The notes beneath the pieces were generated by a model, which was not told the DNA's origin, made no database searches, and was given only the letters and a program-made list of their open reading frames with translations. This document shows, piece by piece, positions 1 to 12,900 of a stretch of 64,000 nt of DNA (position 1 is the first letter of the stretch; every line of letters begins with the position of its first letter). The stretch comes from Toxoplasma gondii ME49 (lineage: Eukaryota > Apicomplexa > Conoidasida > Eucoccidiorida > Sarcocystidae): NCBI RefSeq assembly GCF_000006565.2, contig NC_031478.1:6410212-6474211 (forward strand), in the 5' to 3' direction. A program made the translations under genes and the position numbers.

Positions 1-3000
1 GGGAAATGCATGCGCGTAATCTCCTTCTCTATCGCGGGAGGTGACTTCCTCAAAGTCCTGATCACGACGATCCTCACCTTCACCGCTGCTCCACGGCAGT
101 CGCCAGAGGTGAGTATCAGTGAGCAACCACTGCCCCTGTGACTGTTGGCTTTTAACGACAGAGAACATCTGATGAGCTCCGTTGGGAGGCCTTCTCCCCG
201 CCAGCGTAGCGCCTGCGGCGTCGGGGCGAACCTGCGTTGCTTCCGGCCTCTCGGGATCTCGTTTGTCTTGAGAAAAGGAAATGCACTCGACGTAGGTGAG
301 CGCACACCCAGCCCCACTGTCGCTGCATGCGCCGCACCCCCCGAGATACGCCTCAGACTCGAATGTTGCTCCGTCGCTGTCTCCTTCTCCATGCCCCTCT
401 GGAGCCTCCCAGGCGCGGCGCAGGCCCCACAGGCGCCACTCGAGCAGGTGGCATCGCCCCAGTTTGTCGACTACTACGACCCAGGACCTGCCTTCTGATC
501 TTCGTCGGCCTGCCTTAGCGTCTCGCGGCCAGCCGTTCTCTGCAACCAAAAGTATCTCCACCGGGAAAGGCGAGTCCGGAGGCGACCGCCCAAGAGGCGC
601 GAGGCGGCTGGGCGTTTCTGGGGACCGGTGCGGAGCCGCTGGGTCTGAGGCCTTTTTCCTGTTCTGGCCGGGGAGCGAAGAGCGCCCCTCGACTTCCGAA
701 GGGGCGAGACTGAAGACATGTCGCGCCAGGAGCGAGAAGGAGGAGAAGGCGGAAGGCGCCACAGACGAAGCCTGAGGCAGTGAGGGGAGACCTGGGTTTG
801 TACCGGAAACGTCCAGTCTACAAGATGCGCCTATGTGCCAGACACAGACTTCCGCAAGGTGGTTGGAAGCGGAGGCGAATGCCGAGTCTCCTTCTTCATC
901 CGTTTCTTCAAACGACGCGCGTGCAGTCGACAACGAAGGCGCTGCGGCGCCATCGACTTCCCCAACCTCTGAACCAGGCTGTTGCCTCTCGGAGTCTTTC
1001 CTCTCGTCGCTCTCCCGTCGCTCCTTCCAATCCTCTCCGCGCCTGTCTCTTCTTTCCTCTCGCTTCTTCTCTTGCGCCTCGTCCCCGTCCGCTGGGGACC
1101 CGGCAGGTCCACACGTCACCACGAAGAGGCTGGAGCGAACCGGAGGCGCCGCGGTGGGCCAAGGCCCAGAGGCGTCCCCCACAGAAGAAATGGAATTCGG
1201 AGACTTTCTCTTCCCAGGTCGTCTCCGAAAGAAGCGCCATATGCCTGTCTCCTCCTTTCCTCTTCCTTGAAGCTGGGTGAGACAGTCGCTGCCGAGCCAC
1301 CCCCCGAAGTCGCCACCAGGAGACAGCCTAGCGACGAAGGCCGCTCGCGCCCAAATTCGTTGGCTTTCTTCGACGGTTCGCGCGGGACCTTCCCCCGAAG
1401 CAAAGGGGAGACCTCCGAGCTGGGATGTCTGTCTGTGCCTCTCGGAGTCTTCATCTCTTGCGCTGCAAGGTGAAGATGCGAAAAGCGGAAACCCACGAAG
1501 GGGCGCCAGGAGGCTGAAGGAGCCTTTCTCACGCGAACAGCCGTGTGAAGCGAGGGGCAAAGGAACCGAGAAGGGCGCTGGAAACCAGACCGCTTGCTTG
1601 CTGACCGAGCTCTCGGCTTCTTGTGAATCTTGGATGTCGCCTGAAGCTGCTCCTGTGGTTGGGGAACAGCCTTCGCAGTCCGCTTCGCGGTGCCCCTCTT
1701 CTCTGCCGTCTGCAAACCTCAGATCCAGACATCGTTTTCCAGAATTTTCAGAAGGGACGCCTGTCTCCACACAGGACCTCGTGACATTCTGAACATCCGG
1801 ATTCTCCCGCGGTCGCTTCCGGCTTTCGCGCCTCGCCCCCAGAGAGCCTTCGTGGGCGTCGCCAACGCCGCCCGGCTCGCTGCATGCGCCGACCACGACG
1901 ACACCCCAGCGACCTAGGCGAGGCAGTGAGAGAAGCAGCGATTTCTCGTCAACGACGAGAAGGTAGCTGTTGGCAACGAGATCTGAATGCGTCTGGCCTC
2001 GCTCTCTTTCCCCTTGTCTTCTCCGAGCGGCGTCGCGCCCCACCGGCGTGATGGCTCCACCGCCCTGGACGCAAGAAGCGTCGTTGCGGCTGAGACCCAG
2101 TTCTACATCTAGAGATAACGTCCACACGCCCAGAAGCTCAACGGAGAGAATGGGAGCGCCTCTCTCCATCTCCGTCGCGACTGTGACCTCTCCGCCGGCT
2201 GCCGGGCCGCAGGGGCTTCGCCTTTCGTTCCCGGTCCCTCCCGCGCTCTGGAGGCGAAGGCGGACATGGTGAAGATACCTGTCAGCGGTCACGAACGCAA
2301 TGACGACAATCGCCTCCGCCCCAAGCCCCGCAGCCTCTTTCGCCTCTCGAGTTTGTCCCGCCTCTCGCGGGTCGTTCACGCCACTGCCCAGACAGTTTCC
2401 GGCGCACACGGTTCCTCGCTTCTCCATGTTTCCATGCTTGTCTATCGACTTCCGCACCGAACCGAGAGCGGTCGCGCGACTGCTGGCCTGCCTTCGCCGA
2501 CGACAGAGAGACGGAAAGCGAACTAGAAAGCGCGTCGCCCACGAAGCATGCACCGAGGCCCTGTCAGACGAGGGAGGTCGAAAGACTGAGAAAGCGTTCT
2601 TCTCCTGGCCTGCGAGGCTTCGCCGTGAAGCGTGACTCGCGCATGCAGTGAAGCGGCGCCCGTGAAGGATAGCAGACGCGCCGAGAGACGAGGCACAAAA
2701 GTGAGAGGAGAGGCAACAGGCCTCGCCAGAAGAAGGCCGAGCGACCGCTGCATCGAAAAGAGTTCTCGACGCCAGCGGCGCGTCCAGGGGGAGTTTAAAG
2801 AGGAGCGGAAACGCCGGGGAAGCGACCGGCGACTCAGACGACTGTTGACAGCTACTTCGGGATGTCTCGCACGAGACGCTCGGCTCCCCGCCGAGACTGC
2901 GAGCCGGCGCGCGGCGCCTACGCCCCGGCAGAATCTGTGCAGAGGGCGAGGTGTTGAAGACTTCAAGGGCCGAGGCGCGAAGGAAACTGAGACGCAAGAC

Positions 3001-3205
3001 AAAGGCGAAGACGCGAGGCGGCACTGCATGCATCGAGAGAGTCCTTTTTCGGGGAGCGACAACGCGACGTGCAGGAGCAAAGAGACACGGCAGTGACTGA
3101 AAGAAAACAAATTCAAAGACACACGAGATGCGCCAGAAGACAGCTCCCTTCATACACAACAATCCAAGGGTTCATACATGCATATATATATATATATATA
3201 CCTAC

Positions 3206-3248
<43 letters not shown>

Positions 3249-3803
3249 CAGCTAGATAGACATTTGTAGATAGGAAGATAAGCGAGATAGGCATCTATTT
3301 ATCAGAAAAGGGGCTACAGATGCTGGTGAGTGTACAGAGTTTTTGACTCTGTCTTACCAGGTGAGATGTGCATTCAAGTTTGGGACATCGATCCCTCGCG
3401 CGAGCCACACACCTTCGATCATCTGCTCCCTTTCTTCGGCTCTCGGCGCCTCTCCGTTGTCTCCCTTTTTCAAGGAGACAGGTTGTCTCTTCGCGGGCAG
3501 CGCGTCCTCTTTTTGGTCGGGAACAGCGAGAGGGCCTGTGTCGCTGGAGAGAAAGGAGACAGAGGCGGTCGCGTGAGAATCATGGCTTGGGGCTGCATGC
3601 ACCGGCTCGGCGCCGGCAGTGAGCCGCACGCTGCAGCCTTTCGCACTTTTGTTCGTGTGCGTCTCTTCTGGGGACGCAGGAGAAATCGAGACACCGAGAG
3701 AAGGAGAAAGACAAGGAGACAGATCTGGAGAAGGGAAGGTGCCCAGCGAAGGGACTGCTACCCCGCCGATGAGGCTGGGCGAGGCGAGGAACGACGAGGC
3801 CAT
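1..3803 (-). CDS. Hypothetical large protein, 5' part only; gene runs off the left edge
   Basis: On the minus strand one frame stays open from about 3120 to base 1, over 1,000 codons, so the stop lies outside the window. A candidate first exon is 3803-3358: an ATG with A at -3, about 148 codons, donor GTAAGA. It ends with two bases of a codon. The acceptor at 2987/2986 (TCTCAG) restores the long frame, while the stronger-looking acceptor at 3097/3096 does not. An ATG at 3033-3031 is an alternative start. The predicted product (at least about 1,140 residues with exon 1) is rich in Ser, Arg, Glu and Gly. It has scattered hydrophobic strands such as YLLVVDEKSLLLSL, WVVVVDKLGRCHLLEWRLW and AEVCVWHIG, which recall beta-propeller (WD-like) blades. 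That reading is inference. I do not recognise the family. Confidence 0.6.
3182..3249. repeat. (TA)n-(GA)n compound microsatellite
   Basis: Alternating TA runs are interrupted once by CCTACA and pass directly into a GA run. The repeat lies in the putative first intron of the left-edge minus-strand gene. Confidence 0.9.
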
Positions 3804-6800
3804 TTCTGCGACGAGGAGAGAGAGGAAGAAGAAGAGACGCGGAAATAATTGTGGAAAAGAGGGACTCGAGAGAAGCGAACCCTCAAAGAGACTCTGGGCG
3901 AAGCGTTTTCATCTTCCCCGGTTGGGGGCTGCGAAGCCTTCTGAGGAAAAGGGAGCCGCAGCCGTAGCGGACACAGGCGGACGGAGAGGCGAAACGAGGA
4001 AGAAAACAGAGACGAAGAAAGCCGAAATCAAGAGATGATCGAAAAAACAGAAACAGATGTGCAACGTAAATACTTGATCGAAAGAGGTCTTTTCCAGTCT
4101 GCCACTAGTGGGTGCGGTAGACGGCGAGCGGCCTCTCCATTCGCACTTGACAGGGGGAGGACAACGAGGAGGAAAGATGAAAGGGAGCGAAGCAGTTCAG
4201 ATGAAGGAAAAGACTTACGAAGGTCTTTCAGTCGCACTTTCACTCACGCCAGACATGCCGATTTCCTTCCTTCAGGGCAGCTGCAAAAAAGCGACGGCCG
4301 GGTCTACACAAGAGGCAGTGCATGCGCGACGTGGACTGTGTGTGTGCACGCATCTGGGTTCAGCGGGAACGAGAAAGAGTGACGTTTTTTCTTGAAGAAA
4401 ACCAGGAATCCGAATTTTCGTTGAAGCGACACTTCACTACTGTCGCGAGAAATCTCTGCTTTTCCCCGGCTATTTATCCATGCGTCGACACAGACGGTTC
4501 TGCGCAAACGGTGCATCTGGCCTGTGTCGCCATGTCGAAACGAGGCTGCAACGCTGGGTTGAGACGACGCGAAGTCGACTCTAGAAACTGTCCAGGTTTC
4601 TCCCGTACTGCGCAAAAGGTAACTGCCTTGGCGCCTCTTTCAGACTGACGTCATGAGATCCAGAGAGGAAAGGAGCCACAGAGAAAGCTGCGAAGAGCAT
4701 GCTTTTCTTCGCGCGGGGGATTTAAAACGAAGGATCTTGAAGACCTACGTTGAAGAGACAAGTGAGAGAGGAGACAGAACGTCCTGTCTCAACTTCGGCA
4801 CAGGCAACATTGCCACGGCGAATGGAGACAAATCTAACCTTATCCCTTCGATGAAGCTTTGGATCGTCTATGGAAATCTATTTAGTTTCAAAGATAGGTG
4901 TATGTCCCGGGAGGCGTCTTTCCAGCTCTTTGCGTGGCAAGAGAAACCAAAAAATTCACAGAAAGCACCGCAAACATGAGGGAAGAACAGCGCTGTACCA
5001 CGGATCTCAGCAGACTAAGAACGGTGATACACACACTTCGTGTGCATTCGGCACTGCCTGGTCGAAAAAACGTTCAGGACTCTTGCCGCTTTCTCCCTCT
5101 GAACCGGAGCCGAGATCGGTGAAACCCATCGACATGGGGGCGCCTGAAAAGAACGTGATGGCCCGGAAGAGGAGAGCCCACCACTCTCTTCACGCTTTCT
5201 CCTCGCTCTCCCTGTCCTTGCCAGTCTAACAGAAAAAGCGGCTGTCACGGAGAACGAGCCTCACTTGCCCGTCCCAGTGTACCAACGTTATACCGCCAAA
5301 CGAATATAAACATACAAAATTGTCTGAATTATATATATATATATATATTACAGACAATTAGCAGATGTATATACATATATATATATATATCTGAATTTAT
5401 ATATTTATCATACAGATGTGTGATAGATGTATCAATGTATCTAAACATTTGTGGACTCGACGAGAGTGTTCAGGGCTTGTTTATGGCATTTTCGCTGATT
5501 TGTTTGCATTCCTTTGCGAAAAACTGCGGATTCGACCTCAGCTTTGCTCGAGTGAACTCCAACCTCGGCAATGCTTCACTGCCCTTTGAGTGAATGCCTT
5601 CACCACTTAGAAAGGACTGGAGGTATCGCTGTCTTCGGATCTCGGCGCCTGTAGCCGCTTCGCGGTGAAGCGAGTTGCAGCGGTGAAACACACACGCCCA
5701 AAGCTCCCTACATGCGTTTCACCGAATCAACTTTTGCTGGCCATGTTTCGATTCCAGTGTGATTCTTGCTCGTTTCCACGGGGGCTCCTCCGTTTTCTAA
5801 ACCGGGGAGAAGGAAAGAGAGAAGCGCAACGTTCGCCGATTCCGTGGTTCCAGCAATTGCACATTTCGTCTGATCTGCAGACGCCAGAGTGAGTGGATCT
5901 CTGTGGCTGGCGCATTTCCTCAAGCTGGCCAGCCTCTATTCAAGACCGCAGTGCCCCCAATACTGTTGAAATCCTTGAATGTGTGCTTCAAAAGGCAAGT
6001 TCTCATACTCCCAGACACTTGAAATGCGGCAACCACTTGTGCATCGTTTTTCATCTACATGTCTGTCTGTAGCTCGCTATCGTTTCACATATGGCTATTG
6101 ATCTACCTTTCTATATGTATATGCCTCTCTAGATACCTATGAATCCATCGATATCCTTCTCGTTATATATACATATACGTATGCGTATGTATATGTATGT
6201 ATATGTATGTATATGTATGTGTATGTATATGTATGTATATGTATGTATATGTATGTATGTATATATGTATGTATGTATGTATGTTGTGTGATGATTATCG
6301 TGAACGAAGTGTGCTTTCGAGCTGTCAGTTGGTGTCGAAGGACATCGCGAGTTCGGCGACAGGATTAGGGGTCGAGTGGGCGTGTCTCATACACTGGCGT
6401 TTCTCTTTGTGGGGAAACATATACCGCCGAAAACCTGTTTTTTCTCGTCTTTTCCTTTGCTTGTTTTGAGGCGCCCTCCTCACTTGCTGTCCCCTCTTCT
6501 TCCGCTTCCTTTGAGGCATTTTCTTCGAACGAGGAGCAACATCACGTTCGTCCTCTTACCTCAACGTTCCATGTCCCTCTTTCCAGGATCGGAAGCCACC
6601 TCCATTTCCGCTGTTCTCCGCGCTCCCGTTCTTCTCAGACCCCTCCGAGAAACGCTGGCGAGTCTAAGCGGTTGAGAACTTGTTCTGTTTCTGGGCATGT
6701 GCCTTTCTCCCGCCTGGAGGCCTTCGTTCCCCCTCTTTCGCGTTATCATCATCAAGTTTTCCCGAGTCTCCTTCTTGCCCTTTCACTTTCCTGCCCCCCT

Positions 6801-6985
6801 CCCCCTCATTACTTCTGAGAAGCACCCGCTTCCACCATCTGCTTTGCTCGGCTTGTAGCCTTCCTCGCACGCTGACCAGAAAACTGGTTTGACACGCAAC
6901 TCGTTGGTGGCGATGGGAGCCTCGCATTCTCGTTTTCTGCCAGGTTTCAGCCCCCTGTCCCCTCTCTTTTCAACTTGTCTCGAAT
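3804..6985. other. Intergenic spacer: promoter side of the left-edge gene and 3' flank of the TRAPPC8-like gene
   Basis: No frame here has both length and plausible splice signals. The stretch from about 3804 to 5000 should hold the promoter of the left-edge minus-strand gene and includes a TGCATGC element near 4319. The part near 6985 should hold the 3' UTR of the TRAPPC8-like gene. It also carries two (TA)n tracts (about 5330-5350 and 5375-5392) and a long TATG array. Confidence 0.6.
6166..6283. repeat. (TATG)n/(TA)n microsatellite array
   Basis: About 118 bases of interleaved TATG and TATA units lie in the spacer just beyond the 3' end of the TRAPPC8-like gene. A short open frame across it (Met-Tyr-Val rich) is only translated repeat. 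Confidence 0.9.
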
Positions 6986-9900
6986 TCACCCTGCAGTCCT
7001 TTCTTGAATGTGGACGAGACACTCGAAGGGAAAGCCTATGACAGCCTTCTGACCTGCGAAAGACTCTACCAATTCGCGCTCCCACTGCATCTCCTCCGTT
7101 TCGAGGCGTTCCTCGTCAAGAAGCTGCGGCGCGCCTCTAAGTCGGGTCTCGACTTGAAGCTCTCCAGGCGCGACGCTTTCTCCTTCCACCCCGCTCGCGT
7201 TCCTGTCGCTTTCTCGCGGTTCTCCGGCTCGCGTGTCTACCTCGACATACGGAGTTCTCGCTGCCTCCGAATGCGGATCGTTCGCCGCGCCTCCCCTGCA
7301 CCACTCGCGGGGCGCTTGGGCCCCCTGTCTCTTCTGCACCTGGCCGAGCAGGGAGATTCTGAAGCGAACCTTGTTGACATTGAAGACTCCTGCAGACGGG
7401 AAGAAGGCGAGGAGAGTGCCCTCGACTTTCTCCCCGGGGCGCACGACCCCCAACCGCTGAGTGCGCTTCCCGACCCAGTAGAAGCCATTGAAGCATTCCG
7501 GTGCAGTGACGGATCTTCGTTGGGTTGCCTGCATTTCCGGGGAGACATCTGCCGCAGGAGAAGAGCGAGACGTAGCGACATTTACGCCGTTCGCCAGATC
7601 CGCGTCTTCGAGGGCTGCATCTCCTTGAGGCGCAGTTCGTCCGTCACGGTCGGAGGCGCCCGAGACGCCGCCTAAATGGGCAGAAAGACGCTCGCTTCTT
7701 GTGCCTTCGCTCTGCGGCAACTTGCCACGAGGCGCGACTCGCGGAAGGGTCTCTCCAGCCCCAGAAGAGAGTTCGGAAGAGGCGGAGACATCTGTTAAAT
7801 CGATGACGGGTAACTGCGGCGAGGCGGCAGCTTCGTCTGTGAGCGTCCCTGCTTCCGGGAAAGCCACGAATCGAGCGTCCGCGGCTCTGAGAGAAGCTGG
7901 TAAGTCGACGTCTTTTACATCTGTTCCTGGATACGCGAGCGCGTCGGTGACGGGGGTTCTCCCGACAATCACTCCTGCACTCAAGGCCGAGGAGACGTCA
8001 GTCAGGAAATCCGACAGTGTCTCCTCGGCCAAAAGCGCTCTCACACCCTCTTCTTCGCCGACGCGCCCCGCCCCCAACGCCGCGCTGCTGACGCTGCCGC
8101 GGTGAAAGACTTGCGTGTGTGCCCCAAGGAAGGACCCGAGCCCCCCAGACAACGCTGCCCCCGCGGCGCTCTGGCTAGCTGCGCTCTGGCTAGTTGAGAT
8201 AGGTGGAGCCTCCGCGCTCGCCTTCACAAACCCAGTCCCGACCTGCGCCCCCAAGAGGCCCGCGACCGCTGAGGGCGGCGGGCCCCCCTCGAGGCCTGAA
8301 GGCCCGGCGCCTCGAGGCGCATGCACCGGTGGAAGCCGCGCTGCGTTTCCGGAGCGTCTTCGTTCTTGCGAGAGAGTCGCAAAATCGGACAAGCCTGTTG
8401 AGTGGCCAGGGAGCGCGAAGGCGTCTTCAGGCGTCTCCGCTTCTTCTCGAGACAGCGAAGGCGCGAGCGAGAGAGGTCCGGCTTCAACGAGTCCCGTGGA
8501 GTCGACGACCGGCAAGGGACAAGACTGGGGATTTGCGATCAGAGCGCGTCGCAGGAGACTCGCGAGGACGCGCTGCCGGAGAGAACGGTGCGTTCTGAAA
8601 GGAGCCCAGACGCGCCCAGCGCCAGTGTATCCTGCGTCGGGGTATGTGTCGGGGAGGCGCGTCGATTCACTCCCCGCCTGCGGGAGAGAGAAAAGCGTCT
8701 CGAGATACGTCAGCGAAGAGGCCCGACGCGAACTCGAGAGAAGGGGAGGGAGACGTTCTCTGGGCAACTTGTCAACTCCACAGTTGCGGTCGACTTTTTC
8801 TTGGAGAGAGGCAGAGAGAGAAGAAAAACACCGTTCTCGCTCTTTCACGAGTGCGAGGCCTGGGGCCAAGAGACGGGCGGCGCCGCCCAGCATCTCGCGC
8901 CTTCGAGCGGCGAGAGCAGAGGGCGCAAAGAAAGTCGAAGCTGCTGATTTGCTGTTGGAAGGCGGCGCTGAGTCATCAAGGCTCGCGCCTCCTGACGGAT
9001 CGGAAGGAGCGCGCGGGAGACTCACCCTCGGCGTCTCTTCGCTCTGCTGGAAACCCGCTGGAGAGAGTCCTGCAGAAACGCTGGGAGGTGACCTTTCACT
9101 GGGGCGACGAGGAGCCCCCGAATTGAAAGAGAGAGACATCTCAGAGATGTTTCCTGCTTCTCGAGTCTGCGTATCGAGGCCGGCAGAAAGCACATTGAGA
9201 TGATCTGTTTCACTGGGAACCCCCCCCCGTAGCTTGTGAGCGCCGTTCTCGAGATTCCAAGACCGTGAACTCCCGCGACAAACCTTCCTCGAAAGGTCTG
9301 CAGGCGCACCTTCCGGTCCCCCGCCTTCGCAGAAGAAGGTGGCGCAGAAGCAGGCGGCCTGGCGCTCTTCCTCTTCTTCCAGAGGCGAGAGGAGCAACGC
9401 AGGCGACACGGAGACATCACCCGGAGACAGGCGAAGCGGCGCAGCGCGCCCCGCGGCGGAGACGTCGGCGAACAATTCAACTCCCAGAAGAAGTGACGAA
9501 GATACGTTCGTGAGACAGAAACGAATCGGCACCAGCCCGGCGGCATGTTTGGAGGAGACAGGCCGCGTGACGGGAGAGTCCGCTGAGGTTCTCGTGCCAG
9601 CATGCGAATCCACGTCGACGGTCAGGCGCAGCGGCAGAGAGCAGATACGCGGGGCCAAGGAAACCTAAGAAAGGCGCGAAAGAGCGAAAAAAAGTGATGC
9701 GAGAGAGCCGCTTTATGTGGCGCATGGATTCGAGAGGAAGACTTCTCTCATAGGAGAAAAACGAACTCGGAGAGGAGGCCAGCAAGCCGCACACTCAAAA
9801 CACCAGGGGAGAACAAGGAAAACACGAAGGGAAAAACGCCAAGAAGGACCTGGAAATAAAACGGGGTCAAACTCTGATGAATCGGCTCTAACGCGAAGAA

Positions 9901-12900
9901 ACGCACGAGACACAAACACACTCAACATCACCATCAACTCACTAAAAACATAACATGCATTAACAGAGACACCCTCATGTAGAGATGGGGGCGCCGGCTT
10001 GTCGCGGGGAGACGAGAGACAAAATGTTCGAGAGTGCCGCCTCACATGCGTCGTTGCCTCCCCACTGAGACAGACGCAATCGCCAAGTCGGATGCGGATG
10101 AAGACCAGGGTCACTCGCGAAGGCGAGAACTGCAATCTCGCAGAAGGTCGTCCCTCAGAGACACTAGACGAAAGCGCTCGACAGACTCGGCCTCACCGGT
10201 CTCTCCGACAGAAGATATCCGGAAGCTCCTGTGTCGACGTTCGAGAGTTCTGGGAGGGTCTCCTTCCCTATGCTCGCTTTGCTGCTCGTCTGCGCTCCGT
10301 CGCCGCTCTTCTCGAGACGTTCAGGACTCGCGGAACGTACGCCACATACACGGCGGAAACGCGCGGGACTCTCCCCTTCGCGTTCGCCGTCTGGAAAGAA
10401 AGGCGCAGGCTCTACAGACACCTGGAGCCCCGCCGGCGCACCCGCAGGAGACAGCGCGCGGGCGCATGCAGACGTGCAGTTCCGGGAGGCGGAGAGAAGT
10501 CGCCACCGCAGACGAACATGAACGGCATCGCTACGGAAAACAGGGATCAACACATTAAACAGACACAAACGCATGCAAAAAATGCTCCGGTTCTCACCAA
10601 CCCCAGACAACAAGAAACACTCTATATTTGTCTAGTGGGACATCAATTTGTATACGAAGTATATACATTTGCCTATTAGGATATACTTGCATATATATAT
10701 ATATATATATATACATATACATATGTATATATGTATGGCAAGTGTGGATGAGTTTGCGTAGATTGTCTCCGGGCCTGCAGGTGTCTCTCTGCGTCGGATC
10801 TCCCATGACTGGATGCAGACGTCCGTATCTCTGTCTGCTGTTATCGTGTTTCGCCTCCGCATGCATCTGCATGCACAGCTACATCTGCACAGCTCGGAGG
10901 CCCCCGATCACCCGTTTTTCTTCCCCTATGGATTGATTGGTTCAGCGCATTTTTTCGCATTCGCACTGGCCTTTTTGCGCTTCTAGAGATGCTACACGCC
11001 GCTGTCTCTTCCCTGTAGCCTTCCCCTGCTGCGGTGACCTCGCTGTATCCACCTTCTCGTGACTTCGCAGAGCCTGGGTCCACATGCGCCCCTGATGCGA
11101 AGAGCGCGTTTCTGTGCACCTCGTTTTAGACTGGCCGACATTCCGACGTATGAGAGGTTAACGGTTACAGAGCGCCCTCTTTCAGGAAGACGTTGAACGT
11201 CACCGTTCGTCGTCTTTGACGCTCCTGTACTTGCGCCAGGCGCACAGAGCCTCCGCCTCTCGTTTGTCGACGCCCAGTGTGGAGAACAGGTCCTGTTTGC
11301 TTTTTCAACATCCTGAAGACTACAGAACTCCCCCGCCGTTTCTCATGCGCGACGCGGCGCGCAGTCGAGTCCTTTCCCCCGTCTTTCGTTTTCTCTCTCG
11401 GCTCGAGGCCTTCTCGCCCCTGGCCTACCTGGCACATGCAGCGGCCTCGAGGAGGTCGCTGCCCTCGGTTGGGCTTCCCCCGCCTCGCGAGCGCGGCAAG
11501 CAGAGAAGCTCCAGAGTTTCGTACGGACGAATGATCGGGAGAGAAGCGGCGCCGCAACTCGAGAGGGGGACGAGGACCACAGGCACACGAGCCAGACGCG
11601 AGGCGGCGGCGAGAGAAGAACCGAGGGAAGCAGGAAGCAGCGCGGCCAGCTCCTCGACACAGAACGTCTGCGCCGTGAGGTTACGGACGCGACACTGAAG
11701 CAGGTGCTGGCCAGGATGGCGCCAAGACAAACGCTGAAAAAGCAACGCAGAAAGAGGGAGACAACAGCGAAGGCGAAGAAACGTGGAAGAAGAAATCCCC
11801 TTGGGAAAGCCAGCAAGCGAGGAAATAAAGGCAAGCAGTGCAGAACGCAAATGCCGCCTCGGACATGACAAGGAGATGATACACTCTGCCTCTGCGCGGA
11901 TCTGTATGCGACTCCTGCGAACTGCTGAAGAGCACGAGAAGACCGCCGCAAGAAACACAATGAGGCCTTTTCAATACACTCTTGCATTCTTCAGCTTGCT
12001 TCACTTGGACAAGTTCCGTCCGATGGTGGTCCTGGACAACAGGCCTCTTCGCTGCTCAGCACACACAATCAGGATCTTCGCACATCTTCTCTCGAGAACT
12101 CAACTGGTCTTGAACAGCAGCAAACAAAGCATCTTTCCTCACAGGCTGCACGGTGAGTCTGAGGGAGTGTGTGACAGCAAGAACTTTTTCGATGGCCCTC
12201 CACAGAGTTCTTCGACTGCTGCATGCACCGTCACTGCCGCGGAGATCGATGGACTTGACGTCGCCTCTGTCCCCTGTCTCCGTCGCCTCTCCAGCTGTCT
12301 CCTCGGAGGCGGGGCACCCCACACCCTTGAGACAAAAACGCACGCGATGAATGCCGGGCACAGTCCCTCGTAGGGCGAGAGAGAGTTGAATAGCACTCCC
12401 TGCAGGCATCAGACAACTCGCGGTCCTCGAAAAGGAAAGCTGTTTTTCCTCTGGACTGGCTTCGCGGCCGCCGACGTGGTGGCCATGAGACGCAGGGACA
12501 TCGAAAGTCGAACGTCGCTTGCGCGCCAAGCGAAGGATTTGGATCTTCTGCTGTTTCTCTTCTTCTCGACCACCGGCTGTTGCTCTCGACTTCTTCTCCC
12601 GCTTCCCTGCGACGGGTCTTTCGAGCACCTCGAGTCTCTCGAAGCCGTAGGGCGACTGGGGCGCGCCCGAGCCGGAAGGGCCCTCACACCCCACACTGTC
12701 TCCACGTGTCTCCGTCGCACGCAGGCCGCCTCTGGAGGCAGCGACGGAGGACACCGGGCCGGACGATGCCAGCGGGAAGATGAGCGCGGCCTCCACGACT
12801 CTGGCTAATTCGCAGGAGGAGACAGCGAGAGACAGAGACTCGAGGGCCTGCGTCGGAGCGGGGCTGGAAAGAAGGAGATACGCCCGCGCCTCCTCGCCCA

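Noticed and set aside
2..112. Possible plus-strand exon with a hydrophobic stretch before a GTGAGT
   Set aside because: The minus strand is open through the same bases as part of a frame of more than 1,000 codons, and no partner exon on the plus strand is convincing.
2523..3122. 199-codon minus-strand frame
   Set aside because: It is a different frame of the same exon as the 1,000-codon frame. It could be reached from exon 1 through the 3096 acceptor, but it stops at 2523 and its Arg/Leu/Ser composition looks like a shadow.
6170..6469. Short frames over TATG and TA arrays here and in similar tracts elsewhere
   Set aside because: They translate as monotonous Tyr-Val/Met-Tyr/Ile-Tyr repeats and start and stop within microsatellites.
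8115..9203. 362-codon plus-strand frame
   Set aside because: It is antisense to the last TRAPPC8-like exon, which carries the family's C-terminal pattern on the minus strand.
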